DNA of 64,000 nucleotides from Oligoflexus sp. (lineage in GTDB: Bacteria > Bdellovibrionota_B > Oligoflexia > Oligoflexales > Oligoflexaceae): NCBI RefSeq assembly GCF_035712445.1, contig NZ_DASTAT010000034.1:1-64000 (forward strand). The letters are read 5' to 3'. The position numbers were made by a program, and so were the translations under genes. The notes under the pieces are model-generated. The model searched no databases. It saw only the letters and a program-made list of their open reading frames with translations, and was not told the origin of the DNA. Below, one piece after another: positions 8,236-19,991 of this stretch (the first letter of the stretch is position 1; every line of letters begins with the position of its first letter).

Positions 8236-9104
8236 TGCGTAAAGAAAGCCTGATCCTGGCCAGCATCTGCATGACCAGTACCGACAATAGGGAAAAGAAT
8301 ATCGAGGAAGCCCTGCACTGGGTGGCGAAGGCCGCCGCGCGTGGGGCGGACTGGGTGCTTTTGCCTGAAGTCTTTGCCTATCACGGAACCTATGACAGGA
8401 TTCATGAGATGGGTGAGGTCGAGGGCGGATCCCTGAGTCAAAGGCTGGCGGCCGCGGCTCGTGAGCACAAAATCTGCCTTTTTGCCGGCAGTTTTGGCGA
8501 GCAGGCCGGGCCTGGTGAAATGGATGAGGCTGCGGAAAAGGGCCGGCTTGGACATCGGCGGGTTTATAACACCTCTTATGTCTTCGATCGTCAGGGCCAG
8601 CGCGTGGCCAAGTATAGGAAGACGCATCTTTTCAATCTCTATAGTCCCCAGGGCGAAGCGCTTTACTGTGAATCGGATGGGTTTTTGGCCGGTGATGAGC
8701 CGGTGACCTTCGATCTGGATGGTTTTCGCGTGGGGCTTGGGATCTGCTATGATCTGCGGTTCCCCTCTTACTTTGAACGACTGGCGAAAGATCAGCCGCT
8801 GGATATTATCGTCCTGCCTTCGGCTTTCACGCTGCATACGGGCATGGATCATTGGGAGCTTCTCCTGCGCGCCCGCGCGGTGGAGCAGCAGGCCTATATG
8901 TTCGCCTCGAATCAAACAGGTGAGCATGGCCGCGGGCGTTCGTCCTATGGGCATTCGATGATCGTCGATCCCTGGGGCTATGTCCTCGCGAATACCGGCA
9001 GCGTGCCTGGAATCGCCTTGGCGGAAGCGCATAAGGATCGCATTCAGGCCGTGCGCGCTCGACTTCCCGCTCTTCGCAATAGGCGCCCCGAGATCTATGA
9101 GTGA
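8235..9104 (+). CDS. Carbon-nitrogen hydrolase (Nit1/Nit2-type amidase)
   Basis: This 289-residue nitrilase-superfamily protein has the full catalytic set: Glu in LLPEVFAYHG, Lys in KYRKTHLFNLY and Cys in VGLGICYDLRFPSYF. The closest types known to me are omega-amidase and deaminated-glutathione amidase, which repair or salvage amide metabolites in the cytosol. Either fits, and the sequence alone does not decide. It overlaps pyrB by one base and the RNase Z-like gene by eight, so the three are co-translated. Confidence 0.85.
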   Translation: MRKESLILASICMTSTDNREKNIEEALHWVAKAAARGADWVLLPEVFAYHGTYDRIHEMGEVEGGSLSQRLAAAAREHKICLFAGSFGEQAGPGEMDEAAEKGRLGHRRVYNTSYVFDRQGQRVAKYRKTHLFNLYSPQGEALYCESDGFLAGDEPVTFDLDGFRVGLGICYDLRFPSYFERLAKDQPLDIIVLPSAFTLHTGMDHWELLLRARAVEQQAYMFASNQTGEHGRGRSSYGHSMIVDPWGYVLANTGSVPGIALAEAHKDRIQAVRARLPALRNRRPEIYE

Positions 9105-10140
9105 CAAGCCCTTTGATTTTCGACTGATCAACGGACTGCAGGGTGATCCTGCGGTCTTTGTGCTTTTAAAGCGCATGGGCGAGGCGCTGCTTTTTGATTT
9201 GGGCAGCATTGATAACCTGGGTCATCGCGATATGCTGCGCGTGCGTCATGTTTTTGTTTCGCATGCGCATATGGATCATTTCGTGGGCTTTGATCGTCTT
9301 CTGCGGGTGAATGTCCCGCATCGGCGGCAGCTTTCCCTTTTTGGTCCTGAGGATTTCATTGAGCGCGTGCGGTGCAAGCTGAATTCCTATACCTGGAATT
9401 TGATTGATCCGGATCAGATTCGATTTTTAGTGCATGAGGTCCGCGGGGATGGATCGGTGTGGGCGGCGCTGCTCACGAATACCGATAAGTTCGCGGCACC
9501 GGCGGCGCGGACGGAAATCACGCATGATCATCTTGCGACTCTGCGGGATGGTTCGCAGGTAGCGGCGGCGCTTTTGGATCATAAGGGGATTCCTTCGGTT
9601 TCCTATAAGCTGGAGGCGCCGGCGATTTTGAAGGTGCGGACGGAGAAGCTGAAGTCACTGAACCTGAAGGCAGGGCCCTGGCTCGGGGAGCTTCAGCTGC
9701 GGGTGCGGACGGGGAAGGCGCACGGGACGCTGGATATTGAAGGGCGCGAGTATTCCATCGAGGATCTTTCCGCGGAGATGATCACGCAGCAGAAGGGGCG
9801 TTCGCTCGTTTACCTGACTGATCTATCGTTTTCTCCTGGGAATCTGGCGGCTCTGAAAAAAGCTTTCGGGCATGCCTCGGATGGAATATCCGAAAGCAGT
9901 TTTGCGGATGAGGATCGCTCGCGGGCCGTGGACAAGGCGCATCTGACAAGTCGACAAAGCGCTCTGATTGCCCGGAGTCTCGGCATTCAGCATTTTCATA
10001 TCTTTCATGTCTCGGGAATCTATGGGCAAGGGCCACAGCAGGTGGCCGAGGAAGCCCGGAATTTCTTTCACAGTCTTCCAGGGCCTGGGCCTGAGCTCGA
10101 TCGGGAAATCCAGATTGAGCTTGGGAAAGTCCAATCTTAA
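9097..10140 (+). CDS. Metallo-beta-lactamase-fold hydrolase, RNase Z-like
   Basis: This 347-residue protein has the metal-binding motif HAHMDH at residues 56-61. A C-terminal ESSFADEDRSRAVDKAHLTSRQ followed by HFHIFHVSGIYG matches the end of tRNase Z proteins, which cut the 3' trailer from tRNA precursors. The usual GHST is AHLT here, so the call is kept at family level. ATG 9097 overlaps the preceding stop and gives the normal RNase Z start; a longer frame from 8980 would lie inside the amidase gene. The C-terminal ~35 residues extend past the fold. Confidence 0.75.
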   Translation: MSDKPFDFRLINGLQGDPAVFVLLKRMGEALLFDLGSIDNLGHRDMLRVRHVFVSHAHMDHFVGFDRLLRVNVPHRRQLSLFGPEDFIERVRCKLNSYTWNLIDPDQIRFLVHEVRGDGSVWAALLTNTDKFAAPAARTEITHDHLATLRDGSQVAAALLDHKGIPSVSYKLEAPAILKVRTEKLKSLNLKAGPWLGELQLRVRTGKAHGTLDIEGREYSIEDLSAEMITQQKGRSLVYLTDLSFSPGNLAALKKAFGHASDGISESSFADEDRSRAVDKAHLTSRQSALIARSLGIQHFHIFHVSGIYGQGPQQVAEEARNFFHSLPGPGPELDREIQIELGKVQS

Positions 10141-10178
10141 CCTCCTGAATTTATTTTAAAATATCAGACTGCGGAGTT

Positions 10179-10295
10179 TATTCCCGTACGGGAATAGAAT
10201 GGGCTGAGGTGTTGATTCGCTGGTATTTATTCCCGTACGGGAATACCCGCCTTGAATTCCCTGGCTAGCTCAAGTAATATTCCCGTACAGGAATA
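10179..10295. promoter_or_regulatory. Three-copy HipB-type operator
   Basis: The 18-bp palindrome TATTCCCGTACGGGAATA occurs at 10179-10196 and 10228-10245. A third copy with one change is at 10278-10295. Start-to-start spacings are 49 and 50 bp. The layout resembles E. coli HipB operators (TATCC-N8-GGATA, also 18 bp and multi-copy). The last copy ends 13 bases before hipB, so binding would block the promoter. Auto-repression is inferred. Confidence 0.8.
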
Positions 10296-10308
10296 TTTTG
10301 GAGCTTCT

Positions 10309-10539
10309 ATGACCCAGACTGTCATCATAAGGTCTCTCCATGATTTAAGTCATGCCATACGCGAGCGACGCAAAGAACTGGGTCTTACACAGGCAGATGC
10401 AGCTGGTTTGGTGGGCGTTGGAGTGAGGTTTTTATCGGAGCTCGAAAGAGGAAAGACGACGCTTGAAGTTGGCAAGGTTTTACAGGTGCTTGAGGGATTC
10501 GGGTTCTCTCTGTCCATGAACCTTGAGAGAATCCCATGA
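10309..10539 (+). CDS. hipB: HipB-like XRE-family antitoxin/repressor
   Basis: This 76-residue DNA-binding protein has one HTH (residues ~20-55, LTQADAAGLVGVGVRFLSELERGK). This is the usual form of HipB/Y4mF-type antitoxins that repress their own operon and bind HipA. ATG 10309 is chosen because TTTTGGAGC precedes it; the longer frame from 10252 would translate through the third operator copy. The stop overlaps hipA (ATGA). The base composition of this pair is visibly more AT-rich than that of its neighbours, consistent with acquisition as a module. Confidence 0.88.
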   Translation: MTQTVIIRSLHDLSHAIRERRKELGLTQADAAGLVGVGVRFLSELERGKTTLEVGKVLQVLEGFGFSLSMNLERIP

Positions 10540-11780
10540 TAGACCAACGATCCATGCTGCATGTCTATTGGAAGAGAGAACTGGTCGGGAGGCTTTGGAG
10601 AACTGGCCGAAACCAAATTCACTTCTCTTATGACCCTTCCTGGGTTGACGCTAAAAAGCCCATGGTATCCTTTTCAATGCCTGTACGAGAAGAAGCGTAC
10701 CAGGAGGAAGCTCAGTCCTTTTTTGGAAATCTTCTTCCTGAAGGGGATTTTCGCCGTAAGATCGAGCAAATCTTCAAAGTTTCACCCGACAATGATTTTT
10801 CTTTGATCAAGGAAATCGGAGGGGATTGTGCCGGCGCACTGAGCATCGGAAATCATGAGACCAATGATGAAGAAGCTTTCTATGAAGTTATTTCCGATGA
10901 CATGCTAGCCAGGATTGTGAAGTCCGAAGGCGTTGCTGGTTTCGGGCAAGCCGGACAGTTCAATAGACTTTCCCTGGCTGGAGCACAAGGTAAATTGCCC
11001 GTGCGAGTACGTGGACAGCTTATTGAGATTCCTCATAATGGTGCTGCTTCCACACATATTTTGAAGTTTAATCATCAAACTGGTGAATATCCGGGCTTGG
11101 TTGAGAATGAATATTACCTGAACCGGGTGGCGCATCACTTGGGGCTGAAAGTCGTAAACTGCCATCTTATGGCAACCCCTCACGGGACAATTCTGGCCAT
11201 TGAACGATACGATCGCACTCTTGATGAGTGGCCCGAACGATTCCACCAGGAAGACTTTTGCCAGGCACTCGGCTACTCCTATTCAAACAAATATGAAAAG
11301 GAGGGAGGACCTTCATTTTCTGAATGTGTGAAGCTCGTGCGAGTTCATCTCGGGATACTGGCTGTCAATAGCCTCATGGACTGGTATCTATTCAATCTGT
11401 TCATGGGCAACTCAGATGCACATGGAAAGAATATATCCATTCTTCATGGTCAGGAAAGTCGCAGCCTGGCTCCTTTCTATGATCTGATCTGTACGCGAGC
11501 TTACGAGCGCTTGGATAGAAAGTTGGCCATGGCATGTGGCCGGCAATTTGATCCCGATCTGATAGGTCCTGATGATTTAAAGGTTCTGGCTCAGGAAACG
11601 GGCGTCACGCTTCGCTTTTTGAGAAATCGGATGCAGCGAATCTGGGAAAATATTAGTACCGCCATGGATCAGGCTAAACGCGATTTAGAAGGTCAAGGCT
11701 TCGATGGCAAGCTTATTCAGCAGGTTGAGCAAACTCTTCCAAAAATTCAGAGAGGACTTGCAAAGCGTCTGGAGCTTTAG
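10536..11780 (+). CDS. hipA: HipA-family serine/threonine kinase toxin
   Basis: This 414-residue protein has the HipA N-terminal and kinase domains. Residues seen are S146 in RLSLAGAQGK (the autophosphorylation serine region of E. coli HipA, S150), ERYDR at 223-227, catalytic D294 in MGNSDAHGKN and metal-binding D316 in APFYDLIC. E. coli HipA phosphorylates glutamyl-tRNA synthetase and causes growth arrest; the target here is unknown. All kinase residues appear intact, so the toxin is probably active. It is coupled to hipB by a four-base overlap. Confidence 0.92.
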   Translation: MIDQRSMLHVYWKRELVGRLWRTGRNQIHFSYDPSWVDAKKPMVSFSMPVREEAYQEEAQSFFGNLLPEGDFRRKIEQIFKVSPDNDFSLIKEIGGDCAGALSIGNHETNDEEAFYEVISDDMLARIVKSEGVAGFGQAGQFNRLSLAGAQGKLPVRVRGQLIEIPHNGAASTHILKFNHQTGEYPGLVENEYYLNRVAHHLGLKVVNCHLMATPHGTILAIERYDRTLDEWPERFHQEDFCQALGYSYSNKYEKEGGPSFSECVKLVRVHLGILAVNSLMDWYLFNLFMGNSDAHGKNISILHGQESRSLAPFYDLICTRAYERLDRKLAMACGRQFDPDLIGPDDLKVLAQETGVTLRFLRNRMQRIWENISTAMDQAKRDLEGQGFDGKLIQQVEQTLPKIQRGLAKRLEL

Positions 11781-11791
11781 GGGAAGAAAAC

Positions 11792-11813
11792 AAAGGCGGC
11801 TTGGGCCGCCTTT
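11792..11813. terminator. Terminator between hipA and the coiled-coil gene
   Basis: A perfect 9-bp stem AAAGGCGGC / GCCGCCTTT with a TTGG loop. The left flank GAAGAAAAC gives a T-rich tail on the minus strand, so it suits the minus-strand gene at least as well as hipA. Confidence 0.7.
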
Positions 11814-11821
11814 AGGATCAT

Positions 11822-12175
11822 TCAGTGCAGATTGCTTTTGTTTTTCCGAGCCGCGCCAGCGGTGGGCGCGCTGCGGCTGGTTTCTGTTTCCTGTGCATTT
11901 TCATGCAGGAGTTCTTGGAAGGGAACCTGCATTTCCTGAGCGGCCTCGTCGAGGGCGCCGCGTTCTTCGAGATATTCACGCAGGCGGCCGAGGGCGATTT
12001 TGAATGTTTGCTGGCGGGCGAGCATGGTGTTCACTTCCTGGCGAAGCTTCACGACTTCCAGTCCAAGATCACGGAGATGACTTTCCATCTGCTCCATGCG
12101 CTGATTGCCGTCAGCTGCGGGCCCCTCTGTGGTTCCTTCCTGCTCGACCGATTTGCTGAAAAGTTTGAGCACCAT
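11822..12175 (-). CDS. Small coiled-coil protein of unknown function
   Basis: This 117-residue protein has no family I recognise. Residues ~25-90 form heptad-rich helices (MEQMESHLRDLGLEVVKLRQ, then LGRLREYLEERGALDEAAQ), so a coiled coil is likely. It lacks a signal peptide and a membrane segment. The C-terminal tail is Ser/Thr/Ala/Lys-rich and probably disordered. AAGGAGGG precedes the ATG, a strong ribosome site. It is downstream of the sigma-54 activator on the same strand with a gap of about 100 bases. No function is assigned. Confidence 0.7.
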   Translation of the reverse strand: MVLKLFSKSVEQEGTTEGPAADGNQRMEQMESHLRDLGLEVVKLRQEVNTMLARQQTFKIALGRLREYLEERGALDEAAQEMQVPFQELLHENAQETETSRSAPTAGAARKNKSNLH

Positions 12176-12274
12176 AATCCCTCCTTGGGGCGTAAAAGGC
12201 TTGCCTGCCTTGCTAGATGTCTTGCCTGCCTGCCCCTTCGGGGCTGACGGTGGGGGAGCTGGACTCCCGGGGGA

Positions 12275-13837
12275 TCAACCCGACTTCGCACGCTTTTCAA
12301 GATTGTACTTTTGGACTTTGGTGATCAGGCCCGCGCGGCTGATCCCGAGTTCCTTCGCCAGCTTGGACTTGTTCCAGCCGGTGCGTTCAAGGCCTTCCAG
12401 GATCATCTGCTTTTCCATGACTTCCAGGGAATCCTTCAGGTTGCCGTTGACGCGCAGACCCGGGAATTTTTTCTTGGTGCTTTCTTTGATACGCTGCGAC
12501 AGCTGCTCGGAATTGATTTCCTTCTGATCGCCAGCCAGAACGCAAAGACGTTCGATTTCGTTCTCCAGCTCACGGACGTTACCGGGCCAGTCGTGATCCA
12601 TCAGGCGCTCCAGGCACTCCTGCTTGACCAGTTTCTTCGGCGTGTTGGTGCCTTTCGAGAATTTGGTCAGGAAGTGATCGGCGAGCAGGACGATATCGTC
12701 TTTGCGGTCACGCAGCGGGGGAACCACCACGTTGATCACGTTCAAACGATAGTAAAGATCTTCGCGGAACTCGCCGTGCTTGACCATCTCGATCAGGTTG
12801 CGGTTGGTCGCGGCCAGGACGCGGACGTTACTGCGTTTCACTTCAGTCGAGCCGACCGGAGTGAAGGTGCCTTCCTGCAGAACGCGGAGCAGCTTGACTT
12901 GCATCTGCATCGAGGTATCACCGATCTCATCGAGGAAGAGCGTGCCGCCGTCGGCCGCTTCGAAAAGACCCTTTTTATCCTTCACAGCGCCGGTGAAGGC
13001 GCCCTTCATGTGGCCGAAGAGCTCGGATTCCAGAAGGTTTTCGTTGAAGGCGCCGCAGTTCACCACCAAAAAGCGCTTGTTTTTACGCTTGGAGTTATAG
13101 TGAAGGGCCTTGGCGATCAGTTCCTTACCAGTACCGTTCTCACCCTGGATCAAAACCGTGGTTTCTGAATCGCAGACGCGCTCCAAAAGGCGATAGAGTT
13201 CCTGCATGGCCATCGACTTGCCGATCATGCGATCGAAGCCATAGCGCTGGCCAAGTTCCTTGGACAGTTCGCTGACCTTGCTCTTCTCATCATCCAGGTA
13301 ACGGTGCATGACCAGAATCTCATCCACGACGAGGTTGATCAGCTCGGTCAGATAATGAAGTTCTTTGGTCGAAAGAACCGGCAGTTCGTCGACCTTGGTC
13401 AGAAGATCCTTGCGATCGGGGAAGTCGCGTTCCAGATAGTTGCTGATCTGGACCTTCTGCTGGGCGGCGGTATCTTCGCAGATGAAGCCATCGCCGAACA
13501 CGGTTCCCAGGAATTCGCCTTTGACGTTAATAGGCACCGAAATCACCGAAAAGCCGGTGGGATCGAGCGAAATCCTCGATTTTTTGCCGTGCATCGACTC
13601 AACCGTCGTTTTCCTGGCTGTTTCCAGGCGCTTGGAGAAGCCTTTGCTATCCGCGACGATCGCCTGACAGATGGGATTCAGCGGGTTGAAGAACTTGCCT
13701 TCCGGCACCCCACGCAGGAAACCCTTCTTATCCGTGAAGTTGATTTGCACGCGCCACCATTTGCCGACGATTTCCTTCAGCTTTCTGATGACGTGCATCT
13801 TGTCAAAGTCTTCCCAACGGACAGATTCCTGGCTCAT
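12275..13837 (-). CDS. Sigma-54-dependent transcriptional activator (NtrC family)
   Basis: This 520-residue protein has three parts. Residues 1-~195 form a sensor region ending in a coiled linker, and its pattern (W, LNPICQ, FGDGFI) suggests a PocR/GAF-like ligand domain. A central AAA+ domain carries Walker A GENGTGKE (232-239) and the sigma-54 contact loop GAFTGA (279-284). A C-terminal Fis-type HTH includes WNKSKLAKELGISRAGL. There is no receiver Asp domain, so a small ligand or partner rather than a histidine kinase is the likely input. ATG 13837 is preferred because GGAG lies 8 bases upstream. Confidence 0.93.
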   Translation of the reverse strand: MSQESVRWEDFDKMHVIRKLKEIVGKWWRVQINFTDKKGFLRGVPEGKFFNPLNPICQAIVADSKGFSKRLETARKTTVESMHGKKSRISLDPTGFSVISVPINVKGEFLGTVFGDGFICEDTAAQQKVQISNYLERDFPDRKDLLTKVDELPVLSTKELHYLTELINLVVDEILVMHRYLDDEKSKVSELSKELGQRYGFDRMIGKSMAMQELYRLLERVCDSETTVLIQGENGTGKELIAKALHYNSKRKNKRFLVVNCGAFNENLLESELFGHMKGAFTGAVKDKKGLFEAADGGTLFLDEIGDTSMQMQVKLLRVLQEGTFTPVGSTEVKRSNVRVLAATNRNLIEMVKHGEFREDLYYRLNVINVVVPPLRDRKDDIVLLADHFLTKFSKGTNTPKKLVKQECLERLMDHDWPGNVRELENEIERLCVLAGDQKEINSEQLSQRIKESTKKKFPGLRVNGNLKDSLEVMEKQMILEGLERTGWNKSKLAKELGISRAGLITKVQKYNLEKRAKSG

Positions 13838-13975
13838 ATGCAAAGCTCCCGAATTTGTACTGATTGTGCGGTGTCCATGGACTTCGCAATCAAAAATACT
13901 TATCGGCTGGAGCGGCCAAAAACTTTACATCGTTTCCGTTTGGGATTTTCGGGGGTTGGCAAAAAGTGCCGGAAG

Positions 13976-13996
13976 GCTGGGCAGGGACTGCCCAGC
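13976..13996 (-). terminator. Hairpin downstream of lolA
   Basis: A perfect 8-bp stem GCTGGGCA / TGCCCAGC with a 5-base loop lies 6 bases past the lolA stop. On the minus strand a T-run (CACTTTTTGCC) comes only about 8 bases later, so termination may be imperfect. Confidence 0.5.
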
Positions 13997-14002
13997 GGCT
14001 GT

Positions 14003-14650
14003 TCAACCGTGGTGTCTGACAGTGAAGTTGCCCTGGCGGGAAAAGGTAAAGATCTTCGCATCGTTGGTTTTGTTCACCGGGTTTTTAAAGGCGAACTGTG
14101 TATAATTACCGTCAATGTAAAAAATCTGGACCTCTTCCACGAATTTTTTGACGTCCGAGACTTTGACAAAGATCGAATCCACATCCGTGGTGCCAGCCTG
14201 CTGAGGCACCAGCACCGCCTGCGTGCGGCCACCCTGCGATTTGATTTCCTTGACCTTGTAACGACTCAGAAGAGCGCGCGGATCGAGGACGAGGTTCACG
14301 ACTTCGTGCAGCTCGCGGGCAAGGCTGGCGTTGGTATTGTAGTGATTCACCAGCCGATCCTTCTCCCGATAATGAGTCAGCTTCTCGCCATTGAAATAGT
14401 ATTCCTCCAGACCGGCCTTGCCATCGGTGAAGTTCCAGCGAAACATGCCGGGCTTTGAGAAGTAGGCATTGCCGCTGCGGATCGTCGAGCGATCGCGAAG
14501 CTTTTTATAGGTCGTCTGGGAGAAGTCCACAGCGAGATGATCAACGCTGGAAAAAATCTCTGCATATTTATCCTGAAGCTTCGGCTCGGCCGCCTGTGCC
14601 AGCGGAAGGATCGTCAGACTGAGGGCCATGGCAAACGCATATCGAATCAC
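14003..14650 (-). CDS. lolA: Outer-membrane lipoprotein carrier protein LolA
   Basis: This 215-residue periplasmic protein carries lipoproteins from the LolCDE complex to the outer membrane. A signal peptide (VIRYAFAMALSLTILPLAQA) precedes a LolA-like domain. Its markers are SSVDHLAVDFSQTTYKKL near residue 37 and GNAYFSKPGMFRWNF near 64, matching the 'G.......P..FRW' signature. The start is GTG at 14650, directly after GGAGGTTTT; it overlaps the pncC stop (GTGA), indicating coupling. The longer upstream frame runs antisense-like through pncC and is ignored. Confidence 0.88.
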   Translation of the reverse strand: MIRYAFAMALSLTILPLAQAAEPKLQDKYAEIFSSVDHLAVDFSQTTYKKLRDRSTIRSGNAYFSKPGMFRWNFTDGKAGLEEYYFNGEKLTHYREKDRLVNHYNTNASLARELHEVVNLVLDPRALLSRYKVKEIKSQGGRTQAVLVPQQAGTTDVDSIFVKVSDVKKFVEEVQIFYIDGNYTQFAFKNPVNKTNDAKIFTFSRQGNFTVRHHG

Positions 14651-15165
14651 AAAACCTCCTTTGGAGCATAGGCTTTTACACGCTGTAAAAGTCCCAGCAA
14701 AGCCACATGGCAGCTGGCGGCGCGGATTTCTTCCCGCGAGCCTGACAGCTGAGTGGACTGAAACGTTGTGCCCTGGGGTGTGGACCAGCCAAAGCAAACA
14801 AGCCCCACCGGTTTTTCCGGGGTGCCGCCGCCCGGTCCGGCCACGCCGGTCACCGAACAACTGAAATGAGTTTGAAAGAGACGCTGAACACCTGAGGCCA
14901 TGCTCATGGCCACTTCCTTCGAAACGGCACCATACTTCTTCAGTTCCTCCTCGGGGACGCCCAGAACACGGGACTTGATGCTGTTCGCATAGGCATTCAC
15001 GCCACCCAGAAAAAATCCCGAACTCCCGGGCCTGTGGGTGAGCAAGGCGGACAGCAGTCCTCCCGTACAGCTTTCAGCAGTGGCAATGAGGAACTGATGA
15101 GACAGCGCAAGGTCCTGCAGCTCCTGCAGAGGTTCCTGGAAAATCACATCATCGATGGCAAACAC
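14647..15165 (-). CDS. pncC: Nicotinamide-nucleotide amidohydrolase (CinA C-terminal domain)
   Basis: This 172-residue single-domain protein of the CinA C-terminal family converts NMN to nicotinate mononucleotide in NAD recycling. Diagnostic blocks are LIATAESCTGGLLSALLT, GVNAYANSIKSRVLGV, VSKEVAMSMASG and VTGVAGPGGGTPEKPVGLV. It lacks the N-terminal molybdopterin-like half of full CinA. It is co-transcribed with lolA through a four-base overlap and is divergent from fadD. Confidence 0.93.
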   Translation of the reverse strand: MFAIDDVIFQEPLQELQDLALSHQFLIATAESCTGGLLSALLTHRPGSSGFFLGGVNAYANSIKSRVLGVPEEELKKYGAVSKEVAMSMASGVQRLFQTHFSCSVTGVAGPGGGTPEKPVGLVCFGWSTPQGTTFQSTQLSGSREEIRAASCHVALLGLLQRVKAYAPKEVL

Positions 15166-15303
15166 TTATGTACTCTCTCTTTTAACTGGCCGGGATTGCC
15201 AGACACAGGTATATTCGCACTTTATTCTATATAAGACCGTAAAAAAGTGTAGCGGTAGGGTCACCGGGAAAATATGAATTTTTGACTTGGAGGTCACGCG
15301 GTC

Positions 15304-18985
<3,682 letters not shown>

Positions 18986-19075
18986 CTATAAATGTTGACT
19001 TGGGCAAGTGCCGGGACCCTGGGTTATACCCAATGGCGCAGAGCGGGGCAATGCTTTTAGCTGCGGTCATATGAC

Positions 19076-19753
19076 TTAGTTGATCTGGATGACGAGTTCC
19101 ATGGGTTTGCGATTCCGAATGTAGCTGAATGTCGCAGTGTTGGCGGCTTTCAGCTGACTCAGCGCCTTGATGGCCAAGGCGGCATCGTTGATGGGCTGCT
19201 CATTGATGTGGGTGATGATGTCGCCGTTTTTCAGGCCGGCGATATCGAAGATGCTGCCCTGGTCGATTTCCAGCAGCTGAAAGCCGGTCAGACGTCCGTT
19301 TTCCACATGAGGAACGGCGGCGGCCTGCATGAGGATCTTGTTCAGGTTTTCCCCGACCAGATTGTCCTTGAGGCTGCGCGTGACCTTCAGGGTATTGCCC
19401 TGGCGCTCGATGCCTTCCGCATGCACGAGGTTTTCAGCAAGGCTCGATTGAGGGGAGACTTTGACCTCGGTCGGTGCTTCATCGCCGACGCTCAGCTCAT
19501 AGAATTTGCTGTTATAGGAAAAGGTCACGGTTTTGCGGAAGATTTTTTCAATGCGGCAGCCGGCGACGATGTCCTGGCCTTCCCGGAACGCGGCCACGCG
19601 GCCACTGGTCTTTTGTTTGATCAGGGCCACACCCTTCTGATTCTGGCTGCTGGCTATGACGCCAAGGACGTTGTAATCAAAGGGGTTTCCCTGGGCAAGG
19701 GAGGCCCCGAATAGAAATGAAAGGAAAATCACGAGTCCGGCGAAGTTCTTCAT
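19076..19753 (-). CDS. GspC-like exported PDZ-domain protein
   Basis: This 225-residue protein has an N-terminal hydrophobic segment (MKNFAGLVIFLSFLFGASLA). A GspC-like homology region around residues 28-95 (LGVIASSQNQKGVALIKQK, GQDIVAGCRIEKIF) and a PDZ domain near 145-225 (QLLEIDQGSIFDIAGLKNGD) follow. This order matches the inner-membrane subunit of type II secretion. No other gsp genes are near, so it is an orphan or a protease-linked PDZ protein. ATG 19753 follows GGAAAGG and is preferred over a longer frame. Confidence 0.68.
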   Translation of the reverse strand: MKNFAGLVIFLSFLFGASLAQGNPFDYNVLGVIASSQNQKGVALIKQKTSGRVAAFREGQDIVAGCRIEKIFRKTVTFSYNSKFYELSVGDEAPTEVKVSPQSSLAENLVHAEGIERQGNTLKVTRSLKDNLVGENLNKILMQAAAVPHVENGRLTGFQLLEIDQGSIFDIAGLKNGDIITHINEQPINDAALAIKALSQLKAANTATFSYIRNRKPMELVIQIN

Positions 19754-19889
19754 GGCCACAACCTTTCCAGTATCCGAGCAACAGGGGAACCACACAGAAG
19801 ACCACTCTTAAAGACTATCGGAGCAAGGCCTGTGCCGATTCAAGGAAGCCACGCTTTGACGGGCAAGCCGTTGAAATATGAGGGGAATG

Positions 19890-19991
19890 GTTGGGTAAGA
19901 TTCCCGGCTTACTGTCAGCGGCGATGACAGAGATCGTCAATCTCATGGTACCGCTGAAGGTAAGGGGGCGGTAGCCCGCCCCCGTTTTTTT
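19890..19991 (+). ncRNA. Candidate small RNA downstream of the flagellin pair
   Basis: On the plus strand a 13-bp stem (19909-19921 with 19951-19963, one mismatch and one G-T pair) encloses a small GAGAT/ATCTC hairpin. It is followed at once by a GC-rich terminator with seven T's. No plus-strand gene ends here: both neighbours are on the minus strand. A weak promoter-like TTGACG-N15-TATGAG is at 19856-19882. The 5' end is a guess. The structure could instead protect the flagellin mRNA 3' end. Confidence 0.4.
19964..19991 (+). terminator. Strong plus-strand terminator against the flagellin gene
   Basis: The stem GGGGGCGG / CCGCCCCC has a TAGC loop followed by G and seven T's, the last of which lie in the flagellin stop codon. 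The T-run is only on the plus strand; the minus-strand side reads CTTACC. Confidence 0.75.

Noticed and set aside
10252..10308. Longer start for HipB
   Set aside because: Translation would run through the third operator copy; ATG 10309 has TTTTGGAGC before it.
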